64,000 nucleotides of DNA from Kalmusia sp. IMI 367209. Taxonomy: Eukaryota; Ascomycota; Dothideomycetes; Pleosporales; Didymosphaeriaceae. The stretch lies in the NCBI GenBank assembly GCA_027946365.1, contig JAPEUQ010000003.1:1674001-1738000 (forward strand), given 5' to 3'. How positions within the stretch are numbered: position 1 is the first letter of the stretch; every line of letters starts with the position of its first letter. This document shows, piece by piece, positions 45,845-57,475 of the stretch. Made by a program: the position numbers and the translations under genes. The notes below the pieces were generated by a model. That model did not search any database. It saw only the letters and a list, made by a program, of their open reading frames with translations, and was not told the DNA's origin.

Positions 45845-46025
45845 CGAGGAGGACGTGTAACTAAGCTGATTTAGTGATATTTGGACTTATTGATAAGGTG
45901 CAGATATGTTGGATTATGTATAGTAGTCTGAGAGAAAGCGCTGTTCGCATAGGCTCGTCCGCCGACTGAACTGTTGAGAACCACAGACAATACAAGAGGA
46001 CTGGCTTTCGGCAGTCAAGCGTCTT

Positions 46026-46809
46026 CTATAGCCCTGCCATCCTTCTGAAGGCTACATTTGGTACCAACCTGCCCTCCATTTGTATGTCCTGGCCTTCTAG
46101 CGGCTCCCCCTTGCTCATCGCCAGCTCCGTCAAGATCTTCCCCATTGGCTTTGTGGGTGTGATCATGTTCTTATACACTGCGTCGATTGGACCGATCAGC
46201 GTCTTTTTCCACCACACCTGGCTCGGCATGAATGGATGTATCTCAGGATGGTCTCGCCAGTCTACACCGGCTGGTCGCAGCATATAGAGATCGAAGTTCG
46301 GCGTCGCCTTGTAAAAGTCAAACAGGGCTTTTTCGACCTGCCCTTTGACGCGGCCATACATTGATGTGAAAACTCCAGGGCTGTGAGTGGCGCCTTCGGC
46401 GGAAACGAGGACGAATGTGAAGGGCGAGTCGGGTCGGAGCTTCGAAAAAGCTTTTGCAGCAGCGAGGGGATAGTCGTGGGTTATCTCGAAATACTGCCTA
46501 CGTAAACGGTCAGCGATAGTCCTAAGAGAGCTCGTTGGGAGCAACGCACGCCTTATCAACATCGTTCTGCGAGACGCCCAATGCCCAAACACAACCCTGC
46601 GCATCCTTCAATTCATCCAACAGCGCCTGATCGTAGTTCTTGAAGTCCTTGTGTATGATGACGTTTACCTTGTCTTCGTGACCCTCTGCCATCTTGACTG
46701 GCCGTCTGCTCAGAATAGAGATGTGCGAAATGGCGTCGTTCACCAGCATCTGCTGGAGGACACCGGAACCGACAAGGCCAGTCGCGCCTGTGAGAATGAG
46801 ATGTACCAT
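46026..46809 (-). CDS. atypical short-chain dehydrogenase (NAD(P)-binding, TIP30/NmrA-like)
   Basis: Two exons on the minus strand, 46809-46550 and 46497-46026, 243 residues; intron of 52 bp with GTGCGT donor, GCTGAC branch and CGTAG acceptor. The join reads NDVDKA-QYFEITHDY. A Rossmann nucleotide-binding motif LTGATGLVGSG is at residues 5-15; a Ser followed by YGRVK (about 131-135) provides the YxxxK pair of SDR enzymes (VSAEGATHSPG just before it). The protein resembles fungal nucleoside-diphosphate-sugar-epimerase-like and TIP30/Fmp52-like oxidoreductases; substrate unknown. It is divergent from the F-box-like gene, 633 bp away. Confidence 0.88.
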
Positions 46810-47442
46810 CTTGACGAGGTGATTGGAGAATCGCAGTTCTGTGTCTGTTCCTGTGGGAGGTGGGAGGTAAGCACTATTTGAACCATTGATTTAGAGCTGT
46901 GCTCATGGCGATCAGCTCTAACAGCTACATCGATAAGGCTCATCCGACTCCTTCGAATAGGGCTGAGCACGCTGGCGGCCTGCTGGAAGCCATTAACGGC
47001 GGCGCTGATGTGTGCTCCCCATCCCCGATGCTCGTCCGCAACGAGAGGCTACAACGCGTGGTTGACTAAGCGGGCGGCTTTTGGGAAACGCCGCGGGCTA
47101 ACAATGCATGCAGCGCTCAGGGCACCGTTGCCATTCGTCCTTATCGTCACGAGGCGTAGTCCTTCGTTGCAGCATCAATCAGAGAATCGTTGTACCCAAT
47201 CGATGCGCGAGCACGATGACAGGCCCACAGAGCCCACAGCACCCCTGCCAATCCTGCGCTTCTCGCCGGCTAAACCCCCTGCTCGCATTGCGTACTGGCT
47301 ATCGCCAAATTCAAGTTCTTCCATGGCCGCCGGTGACATACTCGCCCTCTTTGATTATTGTCAATTTGTATGTCGTCAGCTCCTGAGTATCTTGAAAATT
47401 CACTCCTTTTGTGTTGGCTCGGATTACATTCCTAGCCTCAGC
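46810..47442. other. divergent intergenic region
   Basis: Shared upstream region of the dehydrogenase (minus) and the F-box-like gene (plus). An open frame continuous with the F-box-like exon extends through much of it and has an in-frame ATG at 47323, so the F-box-like protein could start earlier; the sequence before 47443 looks non-coding. Confidence 0.5.
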
Positions 47443-49562
47443 ATGGCCGCCATGGCGGCGTTGACGGACCATCACATCCTGTCAACAATTCTACACCACC
47501 TTTCAGATATGAAGTATAAAGATAGGCGCCAATACGGCCCGGATCAGCCTGTTGAGTTCCTCGAGTTCCGGCCCACATTGGTACCATCGATCCTCGTGAA
47601 CAAAATGTGGGCAGATGAAGGAACTTCTATCCTCTGGTCTGTGAACTCAATTCTGAGCTTTATGAAACGAAGCCTTACTGACATGTGTATTTCGAAGGAA
47701 GCGCTACCCGCATCTTCCGGCTCTTAAGCATATGACTTTTGAAAGGCGACAGTACTACGCCAATAAAGTACACTATGTCTTTTCATTGAGTCCACCACCG
47801 GGCAGTACAGAGACACTAGACTACCTAAAAGATCTGAACTGGCCAAACCTGAAGAGCTTGGAACTTGAGGTTGATCTTCAGACGTATGGTTCACCATTTG
47901 TAGGCATGTTGCATGATGGCCTCGAGCACGTGGAGCTATCGGGGAATCAAAGTGGAGGATCGCGGTACTTCGCGGACACAATCCTTTCTACGCTTTTTGT
48001 GAGTATAGTACTTCAAGGTGTCACAGGGAGAGAACTAAACTTGATAGAATCCATGCAAGAATCTAAAGAGCATACGCATCGGCTCTGATACGATTATGGA
48101 TGATGACCCTGTGCATGCCAGCGCCCTCTACGAGCATCTGGACGCTACCCCATCTATAAAGACTGTTGAAGTCAAATCCGCTAACCTCATGGATAAGGAC
48201 GCCCTGTTCGTACGTTTGAGTCAGCGATCAGGCCTAGAAGGTCTTGAGATCGATCTCGACCCTGGAATTGCGCTGCTACCACTTCTATCTGGACCACATG
48301 CACTTGCAACTCCTTTCGCTTTCCTAAGGCGAGCCTCTCTTATGTGCTACCCAGAAGTGGCTCTTGCACTCTTAATACATCTGCGAGTGATTGAAGAACT
48401 GCAGCTAGACGTCGCGCGGATAGCCAGCCTGCCTTCTCAACCATCGGACATTTCTATATTTGAAGACATCCTCGCGGAGGCATCACATTGCTCACAGCTG
48501 CGGCTACTCAAGATCGGTGTTGGCTTACTAGCAGTTGACTTTCCGTCGTCTACTTCGCTCCCACGATTGTCTGGATCTGCTCTTATTGGACTTGCAAAGA
48601 CATGCCAAAAGCTAGAAGACATCAATCTTCTTGCTACTGAGCCATCTGCAATTGACGGCTCGTTGATCTCGAGGGAGGATTTCGATATTTTTTGCCAGTT
48701 CCTTCCGAACCTCCGTAGCTTGAAGCTGAAGTTCCATCCCACGACTATGCTAGCTTTGCAGACATCTGCACTCCAAAGTCTGGGACGGCATTGTCCAATG
48801 CTCGACGTACTGCGACTGAAAGTAGCTCTTCAGCTTCCAAGCCTTCCGGTCCCTGATAGGGTACCTCAGATCCTGATAAGCGGTGGTTCCACCCCAGAAC
48901 CGCCGTGTCTGGAAGAGAAGCGTGCCACCGCCAACGAAGAGGACATCGCAGATTCTGAAGTAGACCATGCAAGTATCAAGGGGACTGATTTCACAGCTAC
49001 ACTTAGCTCTCAGGACGTGTCTCCCTTCTTTCCCAAACTTACGCATCTCGCTTTATCCCGTCCGGAATCCGCTCTCGCTGCAATCCCAGACTCGTTCACA
49101 AGCTCTTCTTCCTCATACTCCAACTCTGCGATTGTCGATCCTAATGTGGAGGAAGACCTCGTACGCTCATGGGCCCATCCTTTACTCACCCATTTCCCTC
49201 GTCTCGAGATTCTAGAGGCATGGGGTGACTGGACTGGGCAAGATAACGAATCACTGAATTACTTTCTCCCGACCCAGGAGACTCTTGCTTCGACGTGGGA
49301 ATTCCTGAGTGGCATTGAGCAAGATCTCTGGGAAGACGACGACGAACCGTTCGAGGAGGATAGTTGGAACTCCCTAGAGGACTGGGAGAGGGCCAGCTTG
49401 ATAAACGAGTTCATTGTCGAGGAACAAGATGTGTATCCTGACATCGGCAAGCTCTCAGTGCAGGACGAAGAGCCTGAAGGTATGATAACCCCTGGCAGGA
49501 CCCTTGAACACGACGAATATTTCGGGGTCTTTAATGATACTCATACCGGCAATCGGACATGA
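47443..49562 (+). CDS. F-box-like protein with degenerate LRR, 665 aa
   Basis: Three exons, 47443-47636, 47698-47998 and 48060-49562; both introns 61 bp with CTGAC and CTAAA branch-like sites. The first join restores ILW-KRYPHLPALKHM, then ERRQYYANKV, the usual run after a fungal F-box. The F-box-like segment covers about residues 5-70 (LTDHHILSTILHHLSD..LVPSILVNKMWADEG). A region of leucine-rich, irregular repeats follows (LNWPNLKSLELEV, CQKLEDINLLA, LPNLRSLKLKF, CPMLDVLRLKV), then an acidic C-terminus. Family knowledge suggests a substrate receptor of an SCF ubiquitin ligase; the target is unknown. ATG 47443 was chosen for its context (AGCATGGCC) and the conserved start; 47452 and 47323 are alternatives. 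Confidence 0.82.
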
Positions 49563-49921
49563 TCAATGATGCACGGCTTAATTTCCTAAACACGGATGTT
49601 GGCGATGAGCATGGCCTATCACGATGATTGATTCCTTTCAACACACGTTCCCAGCAGGACTGGACAATGCCTTCATTATACCTGCAATACTATACGGATA
49701 TGATATACGATACTATGATGACTCTGTACATGAAATGCGAAGGTTCAAGATCTCTAGGAACATACATATGGGGTTAGGCAGACATTGGTGTGGGGCATAT
49801 AAGACATTACAAATGGACAAATAGTTTCCTTCGAATATTTGTATCGTACATATGACTGTAACATCGGTTCTTTTCTGATGGAAGATGCTACTCCTTGCTG
49901 TCAATCTCCTGGGTCCACTAC
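49563..49921. other. short intergenic, convergent 3' ends
   Basis: TA-rich 3' flanks between the F-box-like gene and the CFEM gene. No further feature. Confidence 0.65.
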
Positions 49922-51193
49922 CTATCTTACTCCCCAATCAAAGTCCTTCTCCTTTCCCCTCTCCGCACTCCTTGCTCTTGGCGTAATACTTGTCGGCAAC
50001 TCTATGATTCCCGTATACTCTCCATCCAATTCCAATGGATCCACTAACCCCTCGCTCTGCCCCGGTACAGGCTCTCTCACTATCCTTACCATACTACTCG
50101 CATCTTCATCTTCCCTTTCCACGACAACGCTTAACACATGCCCACGTTTCTTGCCTAGAATCCCCGCTATACTGCTCCCTCCGCTGTTACCATCTCTCGT
50201 GAAAACCGGCGACAAAGGACTAACGGGGCTGCCCGTGTCATTCCAGCTCTCCCGTCTGCTACGTGATCGTCCTCGGCCGGCATTGGACCAACCCCGCGAC
50301 CGACCCGTCATTGAAGAAAGCGTGTTCGGGGCTTGGTGCGCACTGGCACGCCAGACGGATTCGGGGATGTCGGCTGCGGCTTTAGCGAGGGCAAGTTGGC
50401 GTTTGAGGCGTCGGATGTATAAGAAGAGGGAGATGAAGATGGCGGACGCAAGAAGTGTGACGGAGACCGAGATCCCGGCTTTCGCGCCCGTGGAGAGGGA
50501 ACGGTTCGACGATTGGGGAGCGAAGGGTGTGTCGGTCGGTGGAGAGGTTTCGGTCGATTGCGAAGAGGTGGATGTAGCGGCAGACGTTTGACTCGATGCT
50601 GGAGCAGAAGTTTGATCATTGGGGGATGCCGTAGGTGCAGCTTCTTCTAAGCTCATGGATGGGCTTGCTGTCACTTCCGTGGCGGAGGGGGCACTGCTAC
50701 TCGTCAAGCTGCCTGCTGTCGAACGGGTTCCTCCATTTTGCCCTCCGCTTGAGCCTCCGCCTGTACCTCCATTGCTATCTCCGCTGCCAACATTGACTCC
50801 CAAAGATTGACAAGCTCTTGTGATCTTTCTCTTCGCATCCTGCTGATCCGCGTTGCTACATGCTGCCCGTACGCAACCTTCTGATTTGCTCAGTAAGTTC
50901 CCTGTCCCGCAGTGGCACCCGAAATCAGTTTCTAGTATGCAGCCATCCGTGGTAAGCGTGTTGAGGTAGCATCCCAGAGCGCATTGAGGGATGAGGAGGT
51001 TCGAGAGGGGCTCGTTCTGGCGTTCTTCAAGGATTTGGAGTGAGAGAGATTGCGAGGTTAATTGCTGTGTTATCGTGCGGCTATCGAGGTCGTTGAATGT
51101 GGGATGCTTCGGCGCATGCGATCGAAGGTACGGTTTCGAGAGAGCAGGATGTATGGTTGTTAAGAGGAGCAGCACCGCGCCTAGCATGCGCAT
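49922..51193 (-). CDS. CFEM-domain membrane protein, 423 aa
   Basis: Intronless, 423 residues. Signal peptide about 1-19 (LGAVLLLLTTIHPALS). The CFEM domain covers about 71-128 with eight cysteines (71, 75, 85, 93, 95, 107, 112, 128) and an Asp at 90 in the TDFGCHC block, the position that ligates haem in characterised CFEM proteins. A Ser/Thr/Gly-rich stalk (about 135-235) leads to one transmembrane helix at about 239-260 followed by basic residues (YIRRLKRQ) and a ~160-residue cytosolic tail with Ser-rich and Arg-rich patches. This is the transmembrane CFEM type rather than the GPI-anchored one, so roles as a haem/iron-related or surface-sensing receptor are possible; neither is shown. It converges with the F-box-like gene. 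Confidence 0.92.
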   Translation of the reverse strand: MRMLGAVLLLLTTIHPALSKPYLRSHAPKHPTFNDLDSRTITQQLTSQSLSLQILEERQNEPLSNLLIPQCALGCYLNTLTTDGCILETDFGCHCGTGNLLSKSEGCVRAACSNADQQDAKRKITRACQSLGVNVGSGDSNGGTGGGSSGGQNGGTRSTAGSLTSSSAPSATEVTASPSMSLEEAAPTASPNDQTSAPASSQTSAATSTSSQSTETSPPTDTPFAPQSSNRSLSTGAKAGISVSVTLLASAIFISLFLYIRRLKRQLALAKAAADIPESVWRASAHQAPNTLSSMTGRSRGWSNAGRGRSRSRRESWNDTGSPVSPLSPVFTRDGNSGGSSIAGILGKKRGHVLSVVVEREDEDASSMVRIVREPVPGQSEGLVDPLELDGEYTGIIELPTSITPRARSAERGKEKDFDWGVR

Positions 51194-52719
51194 GGTAGTG
51201 TGCTATCGAAGGAGCTTCGAGCTCGATGGTCGACTGGCGCGCCGGCGCGGGACATGAGCGCTGAACCCAAATTTCAATATCTTCAATGAAAGAGACCCAG
51301 CGGTGCCAACATGCGCAGTACTTTCGCAATTCCTACTCCCAGCTCTTGAAATATGTATAGCTTCGCAACGCGCCTGCACCCGAAAATGTCAACGCTGAAG
51401 AGTGAGAAGAGCTATAGCTTCACTTCACACCCATCCCAAACATACCTTTGCCCGATTTGTCCCCCTAGCATCGCGATCTTCCATTGATATGCCCATATCA
51501 GCATTTACCGGCTATGACGTCTCGTTTTAGTTTGTATTATGCCGGTTTTGGTAGAACGTGGATCGCGTTTCGCATGAGCTCGCTTCCTGAGACGGCTAGC
51601 CTTGGGACCGGTCATTCGTCCGTATTTTGACGGGTAGCCAATCGGTGTGCCGGGAGGACGCAGAGCGTCTGGGTGATGTGCGTCGAGGCAGCGGGTGTTT
51701 GGTGAGGTGGTCGGGAGGTCCTGGGGTGGAATGGGTGGGCTCTTGAGGAAGGTTTGGCGGGGAGATTTGGAAGCGTAGAAGCATTGAAGGGGAAGTGGGA
51801 CACGTCACGCCGAAGCTTCGTTGACACCTTGTGAGAAATATACAATGTATTCTTGGAAAGCCGCGTACGCTGTTCCGGCATAGTGGCGCGGGCTCGAAGT
51901 GATTCTTCAGCCCCTCTTAAGCGATTGGCCTCGCGCTAATGACCGGGAGTTCCAAGCACGCGAATTGACCGCTGCTTATTTTGACATACCTTGACATGTG
52001 TCCCCAGTCCCATGTATGATTGAACTCGTAGGCGAAAGCGTAAGATGTGTCGTAGGTCTCTAGCATGCTGGCGTTGCTATACTGCAAGGACATCTTTTAT
52101 TTGAGAGAAATGTTTAGTCCTCCGCGCCAATTCAGTTTACAAGACACTTATAACCTTTTGTACATGAGATCGTCGCCAATGCTGTTAAAGCTTTCAGGGT
52201 CTTCATGCTGCGAGTTGCGGATGGTAAGGAAAGGGAGAGGGCTTCTGCATCTTAATCTAATTTTTGGCACGTTGTTACTAGAGAATCTGTAGAGAACAAA
52301 CGAGAAGAGAGCAGTTAATTCTGTGGGACCATTTTAAATTGTAACAACGTCAACAAGGCTACGCTTTGCAGACCCTCGAATAGTCGGTATAAAGGGTAAG
52401 ACAGGAGCTAGGTAAGGAGGGTGTGGTAAATAATCTAATAAGACTAAGAATATTTCACGAGTCGTATGAACCCACGTTGGGTCTATTTACATGCATTCAT
52501 CGAAATGGAACGCTATTTGTGTTCGGCGGGCAGCTGGGAGGCAGCAGTGTGCAAAGACAAAAACAAAAGGATTTGTAACAGGTGCGAGAGCTCCTCTCTT
52601 CTCTCTATAGATACGCAGCCAAATAGAGGTCTCGTCACAGCATAGCCGCCATCAGTGAGCATATACACAGTCCATAGAGCTTTTTCATTGATGCAATGGT
52701 ACCGCAACAACTAAAAGGC

Positions 52720-52984
52720 TTCTTCCTCAAGGCTTCGACGACGTCAAAGACACTTAATGAAAAAGAGAAGTGGATAGACCACCAAAGAAAACAAAAATTA
52801 AGCTAGTGAAACAACGAAAGAGGTTCAAGCCCAACCAGACCACAGCGTGCAATGTGCTGATTAAAGCTGCCTTCCGTTCATCTTGAGCGAACAGGAAAAC
52901 CTAGCGCGACTCGCAACCCGAAGGAGGGCAGTGGCATGCAGTATGGTGAGAGGAGAGAGGGAGACGGCGGCCTTTTATACACCT
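52720..52984 (-). repeat. repeat unit A: TATA plus leader-like sequence
   Basis: Reading the minus strand: GTGTATAAAAGG (TATA box 52979-52971), a C/T-rich leader (CTCCCTCTCTCCTCTC), a variable middle, then AATTTTTGTTTT (52799-52788), CTTTTTCATTAAG (52765-52753) and GAGGAAGAA (52728-52720). The order and spacing of these blocks are repeated in unit B, and the last ~48 bp are about 70% alike by eye with unit C. The longest ATG frame in it is about 19 codons. Unit A is transcriptionally divergent from unit B. Identity unknown: duplicated promoter/5' end of an expressed gene, non-coding RNA gene, or element remnant. Confidence 0.6.
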
Positions 52985-53006
52985 GAGGAGCGCCGGATCA
53001 CGCCAA

Positions 53007-53018
53007 GATCCGCTAGCG
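53007..53018 (+). promoter_or_regulatory. GATCCGCTAGCG element near unit A
   Basis: A 12-bp sequence 28 bp upstream of the unit A TATA box; an identical copy lies upstream of the unit B TATA box at 53278-53289, and its GCTAGCG core recurs before unit C. Contains the palindrome GCTAGC. Confidence 0.55.
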
Positions 53019-53277
53019 ATTGATTAATCACGTTTTGGCAGTCGAGAGCGGTGTGATTGTTGTCTGCGCCTGTGAATAGATCAAAATGGGCTTCAAATGA
53101 GTGATCCGGGCTCACTGACGTCGGTCGAGGACAGAGATGCCGGTATCAACTTGTCGAGAGCCAATCAAGAGCCACATGATGGATCAAAAGACGCCTCTCC
53201 GACGTATTCACCACAAAATCACACCTTCGATGATGGTGTGTTAAGCGAAACTTGTGATCCGGGGCAACGCTTTACGT

Positions 53278-53289
53278 GATCCGCTAGCG
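53278..53289 (+). promoter_or_regulatory. GATCCGCTAGCG element near unit B
   Basis: Exact copy of the 12-mer at 53007-53018, here 18 bp upstream of the TATA box of unit B. The two copies bracket the 260-bp divergent spacer, which also holds a TGACGTCG site (about 53115-53122) and repeated TGATCCGGG. Confidence 0.55.
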
Positions 53290-53301
53290 CTTGCCACTCT
53301 C

Positions 53302-53540
53302 CCGTGTATAAAAGCCTGCCACCGACCACCCACTCTCCTCTTTTCTTCCTCAGGTGAGTTCGTGTGGCTGGCATGTCCCGAGCGCGATCAAGAAGGCGCT
53401 CGTGGACGTGTTGGGAGTTAACGCTTGCGGGTTTTCCTTTGGTTTTACCGCCCATGCATAATTTTTGTTTTACACCTGCCTTTTGGCTTCTCTTTTTTTC
53501 ATTGAGATCTTTGGCTATTGCTTAGACTCGAGGAAGAAAT
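53302..53540 (+). repeat. repeat unit B: TATA plus leader-like sequence
   Basis: GTGTATAAAAGCC (TATA 53307-53316), C/T-rich leader, a donor-like CAGGTGAGT at about 53352, AATTTTTGTTTT at 53460-53471, TTTTTTTCATTGAG at 53493-53506 and GAGGAAGAA at 53530-53538. Block spacing (21 and 24 bp) is almost that of unit A (23 and 25 bp). The best ATG frame (from about 53373) is about 50 codons, basic then hydrophobic, with no recognised family. Divergent to unit A. Confidence 0.6.
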
Positions 53541-56494
53541 ACTGAGTTGCTTGTAATCATTCAGTGTTGATTGTGGACATGAGTGTAATGTGCCTCTGCC
53601 TTATGTACGCACTGGCAGCTGTTGGGAACCTACGTACGTTCGATACTTACCGCTGCCGTACATTGAGTTGTGATTAGAGATATAGGAGATAAATCGTAGC
53701 CTAAAGAGTTGTTTGCGTTGGTGTAGCTGTTACGCCGTAAGTATAGTAGCGGACGCCACGCTGGTGGGCATGTCTAATGACAGTCTCCGACTCACTCGTA
53801 TGGAGAGAAGCGCGAAACGCTTTACGCTGCCTATACCAAAGGTGTTTTTATGCTATTAGAGGCCTGTCTGATCACCGACACAGAGCCCCGCCTTGTCGTG
53901 TTGCCTTCGCAGCTGCAAAGCTACCACAACAAACCTTTGCTTCAACAGTGCCGATAACTATATGCTATACAGCACCATACAATCGACTAATTAGCCTGTA
54001 GAAATCTCTTCATTGCCTTGACCACCGCTCTCGCGCATCTCGTCTCCTTCGCAGAGAACCGATATCGAAAGCCGCCAGCTGCCAGCCGCCAGCCACCAGC
54101 GTACTCCGGGAGCAACTTACTGTCTAGAGGCTTCGCGCGGTACTTCAAGATACAAAAGATGGAGGAAATAAAGGTCTCTACGCTATAATAGCTTTGACAC
54201 CGGTGTCGGACGGTTTGGAGATGTGCAGGGCGGCTCACACCGGCCACAGGCAAGGGGATGCCGCTGAACGGCTCGAATATATTACAGCTCTTCTATTTTC
54301 CATCTAGATCGAGGGACTGTCAAGGCAAGATCATAAGTAGGTTGTGGCATTGTGCTCTTTCACACTGGTCTGCGTTGCCCGGCGCTATCGAACTCGGAAA
54401 TGAGCCCATAGGAGGCAACACATGTTGTGTAAAGGAATCAGCATAGCAGTCATGTAGCAGGACTAAGATCCGTGGAAATCTACAAGGTATCGCGCTGCTA
54501 CAGTGTCGCTTGCTCCGAGGGCTCACCGGCTCAAATGCTACAAGCTCGCAGGCAACCACTTCATGAACCTTGGCGGCTTGGGCACGTTCTATAGCAGTCT
54601 ATATTTTTTGAACAGAGAGTCTGAGCTCCTTTTAAGCACTGCGAGGATCTTAATAGCCTGAAACTCCACTTGGTGCTGCATAGAAACGCGTTCTGCCTCT
54701 GTACCTACTGTGCGTCACCCACCTCACCGGCCGAATATGTCACTAGACGCGGCAAATGAAGAGCTACGGGCCTACAAGTCATCAAAGAAAGAGGTGCTAA
54801 TGATACTCTTGGATCTATTCGAGACCTGCTCCGCTTTACTTTGGCATCTTTTTGTTCCCCTCTGCTAGTAGGACATCGATGCCTATCCCAACTGCCTTTT
54901 ATAATCCGGAAGGTCAGTCTGCGCTGCCTCAAGCGTGTCTCTCAGCACCTAATTCTCAAGATCCTCATGTTACACTACCACATGAACGCCAAAGCCCCAA
55001 TGATAAGCTGGGCGTCGTTTATATTGACCATACGCCTCAGCCTTCCCGCGCAGCTTCCCAAATCGACGATAGACACCTATGCGACATCGACTACTATTTT
55101 TCCCTTTGATAGAAAACTATAGAGAGACCCTTCATATAGATGAAGCACGCTTATCGAGAATGGTCATCAATTTTGTTTACGAATTCAACCCGTAGATTGG
55201 CAGGAATCATACTTTCCACTCGAATACGTCTGCGTATTATCTCTTTCGAGGCTCCGAATAAACGGATGAAAGAAGTAGCTTAGATAGTGTAGCAATGCTG
55301 GATGACAAGTCTTTGTAGAAGTAGGATGTTGCGATGGCGAGCAGCAGCATGGAGATGGGTAATGTATCCTATACAAAGCAGCAGCCCGGCTGCCAAAAAA
55401 ACGTTACCAAAGCCTCCCCTAGGTACGGGATCTTTCTAGTCATGATAACAGATGTGTATGTCCTCGCCCTGCTCAGCGTGCCTCTCGTGCGCTCCATCTT
55501 GCAACCTCCCGCTCTCGGCCTCACGCTTGCGTGCATGGCCCATTTCCTGCCCATTATCTCGCCGCCTTAAGTATTTCCACTCTTGACGCAATTGAAGTAA
55601 GCGTGAACATAACTGGGCTTCCCCGCTCCATTGAGGCATCTGTATGTATCGCAGTCTCGTTCTTGATCGCGGGGCTCGGCGGACGGTGCTCTTACGGGAG
55701 CTAGGCAACGATGACAAGATTGGTAGCGGAAATGAATTTGATAGTGGGGCTATGGAATTTGACGGTGAAGCGTACGATAGAGCTTTCCGCGGGTCTGTGG
55801 TTTGTTTTGCAGCGTGGAGAGGTCGTTGCGGACTTGGTAAGGGACTCATATGACGCGCTTTCGATAATCAGGGCAACTGACAACATCAGACACTGCTGAA
55901 GGATGCTGAGATCTTGTGCGCATGCTTTGAAGAGGAGTCAGGGAGCAGATGCGGCGAGTTCTGCTCGTGTTGATGAGTGTCAGCCGAGCAGTTGAACAGT
56001 AAACGCCGAGGAGGATGGTTGACATGCAAATTTCCGTTGTAACTTTCCAAGTCAGAAGATCTCACGAACTTGAATTGCTATAGTCTCCTGTTCGTTCACA
56101 TCACCGCCGAAGTTGCAAAGAAGTAAGGCATATCACGTGACCATTACTTCGATAAAGTACTAGCATTGATATTGCTTGAGTCTCATGCTCAGCTACTACT
56201 GTTGTAGATGTATGAAGAAACCGCTACTTGTTCGAAATGTATAGATTTCTCCTGTTCCTGGCTTCGCTCAAACAACCAGATGAGTGAGAATCTTTTGGCT
56301 GCTCTGGTGTCTGTCAAACCCGGAGTGTCAGATCTCTACTTGCACAATAATGCACCGATATGATCATCAAGATCGCCCTCGTTATCGTAATGTGGTCACC
56401 CACCCTGGAGCTCTCCTTGCGTCAGCAGCTGACTCCCGCCCGGCAACCAGCAAACAGACGCCGTGACTTCCTAGAGTACGTTATTGTGCCGCAT

Positions 56495-56840
56495 GCTAGC
56501 GTCTTGGCTAGAATATAAAAAGCCTGCCGCTTCCACCTACCTCTCTTTTCCTCTTCATATGAGCTGGGGAAAAACCACTCTCCCTGCAATCTCCGCTGGT
56601 CAAGAAAGCGAGAGATCACGCATTGCACATCGCGTGGTGATGAGTTGCTTCGGCGAGCATACCTGCAGAACATTTTTTGCTTGCAAGCTCGGGCTGGTTC
56701 TGCTTCGGCGAAGCCGCCTGGGGCTTAACCTACACGCAGTGAATACCCCAATCTTTGAAAAAACCCATCGTCTATCTCGATAGATTTGATTTCTTTCTTT
56801 TCGTTAAGTTTGTTGACGTTGTCGACTGCTTGAAGAAGAG
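56495..56840 (+). repeat. repeat unit C: TATA plus leader-like sequence
   Basis: GCTAGCG at 56495-56501, then ATATAAAAAGCCTGCC (TATA 56514-56524) with the same AAGCCTGCC continuation as unit B, a C/T-rich leader, a longer variable middle, and a terminal block (56794-56840) with GTTAAG, TTGACGT, TGTCGA and CTTGAAGAAGAG resembling unit A. An ATG frame from about 56559 gives about 75 codons without a recognisable domain. Confidence 0.55.
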
Positions 56841-57475
56841 CTTTCATCAGTATTTACATGATTACTGCGTCATTTAGTGTTTGTTTTGACAGGCTCTCGC
56901 ACTGATGTCGCTTTATTGTTGTTGATACCGAGACTAGCCAGTTCTTTTACATCCCTATTCTAGAGCCGTGAAGCCTATCAAACTCGAGACACCCTATCTT
57001 CCACGGCAACAGACTATCATCAAGCCTTATCTTTTCCGCAACGGTAGCATGACGAACCTTGCAGCCCTAAGTGAGGTTCTGGGTGCATGGCACCTCGACA
57101 ACATGATGATCGACCTCGGTGGCGGAGGAATAAGATGACGAAACTCTGGCAATGAGATTGAGATCGAAACGTCTCCTAAGAAGCTTGGGATCTGATTATG
57201 AGTGTCGTAATGGTAGTAACAACAGGAGTAGATATAAAATATAGATATAGTAATTGGCATCAATCTATCTAAGTCAGTGATCGCCGAGTCGTGTTAAGAA
57301 AGAAGATACTTACAGTAGACCTTCCATATTAGGATCAGAATCATTTCCTCTCGAGTCCAATGTTACTAGCTGGCCCCGATCCGATTCGGCAGCTCCTCAA
57401 ATTAGGCCCGGCTCGGATAGAACAATAATGGCGAGATAGGAGTGTATGTCTGTGTTGTAACGTGGTAGGGATTAG

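Larger units (their letters stand above)
51194..57475. other. gene-poor 6.3 kb region
   Basis: No supported protein gene. It contains three related TATA-bearing units (annotated separately at 52720-52984, 53302-53540 and 56495-56840), a short GCCAGCC-type tandem repeat at about 54070-54100, and short frames on both strands. This is the longest stretch without a gene in the right half and the only one where repeated structure stands out. Confidence 0.55.

Noticed and set aside
49839..50591. 250-codon frame antisense to the CFEM gene
   Set aside because: It is a shadow of the Ser/Arg-rich tail; the sense strand has a signal peptide, CFEM cysteines and a membrane helix.
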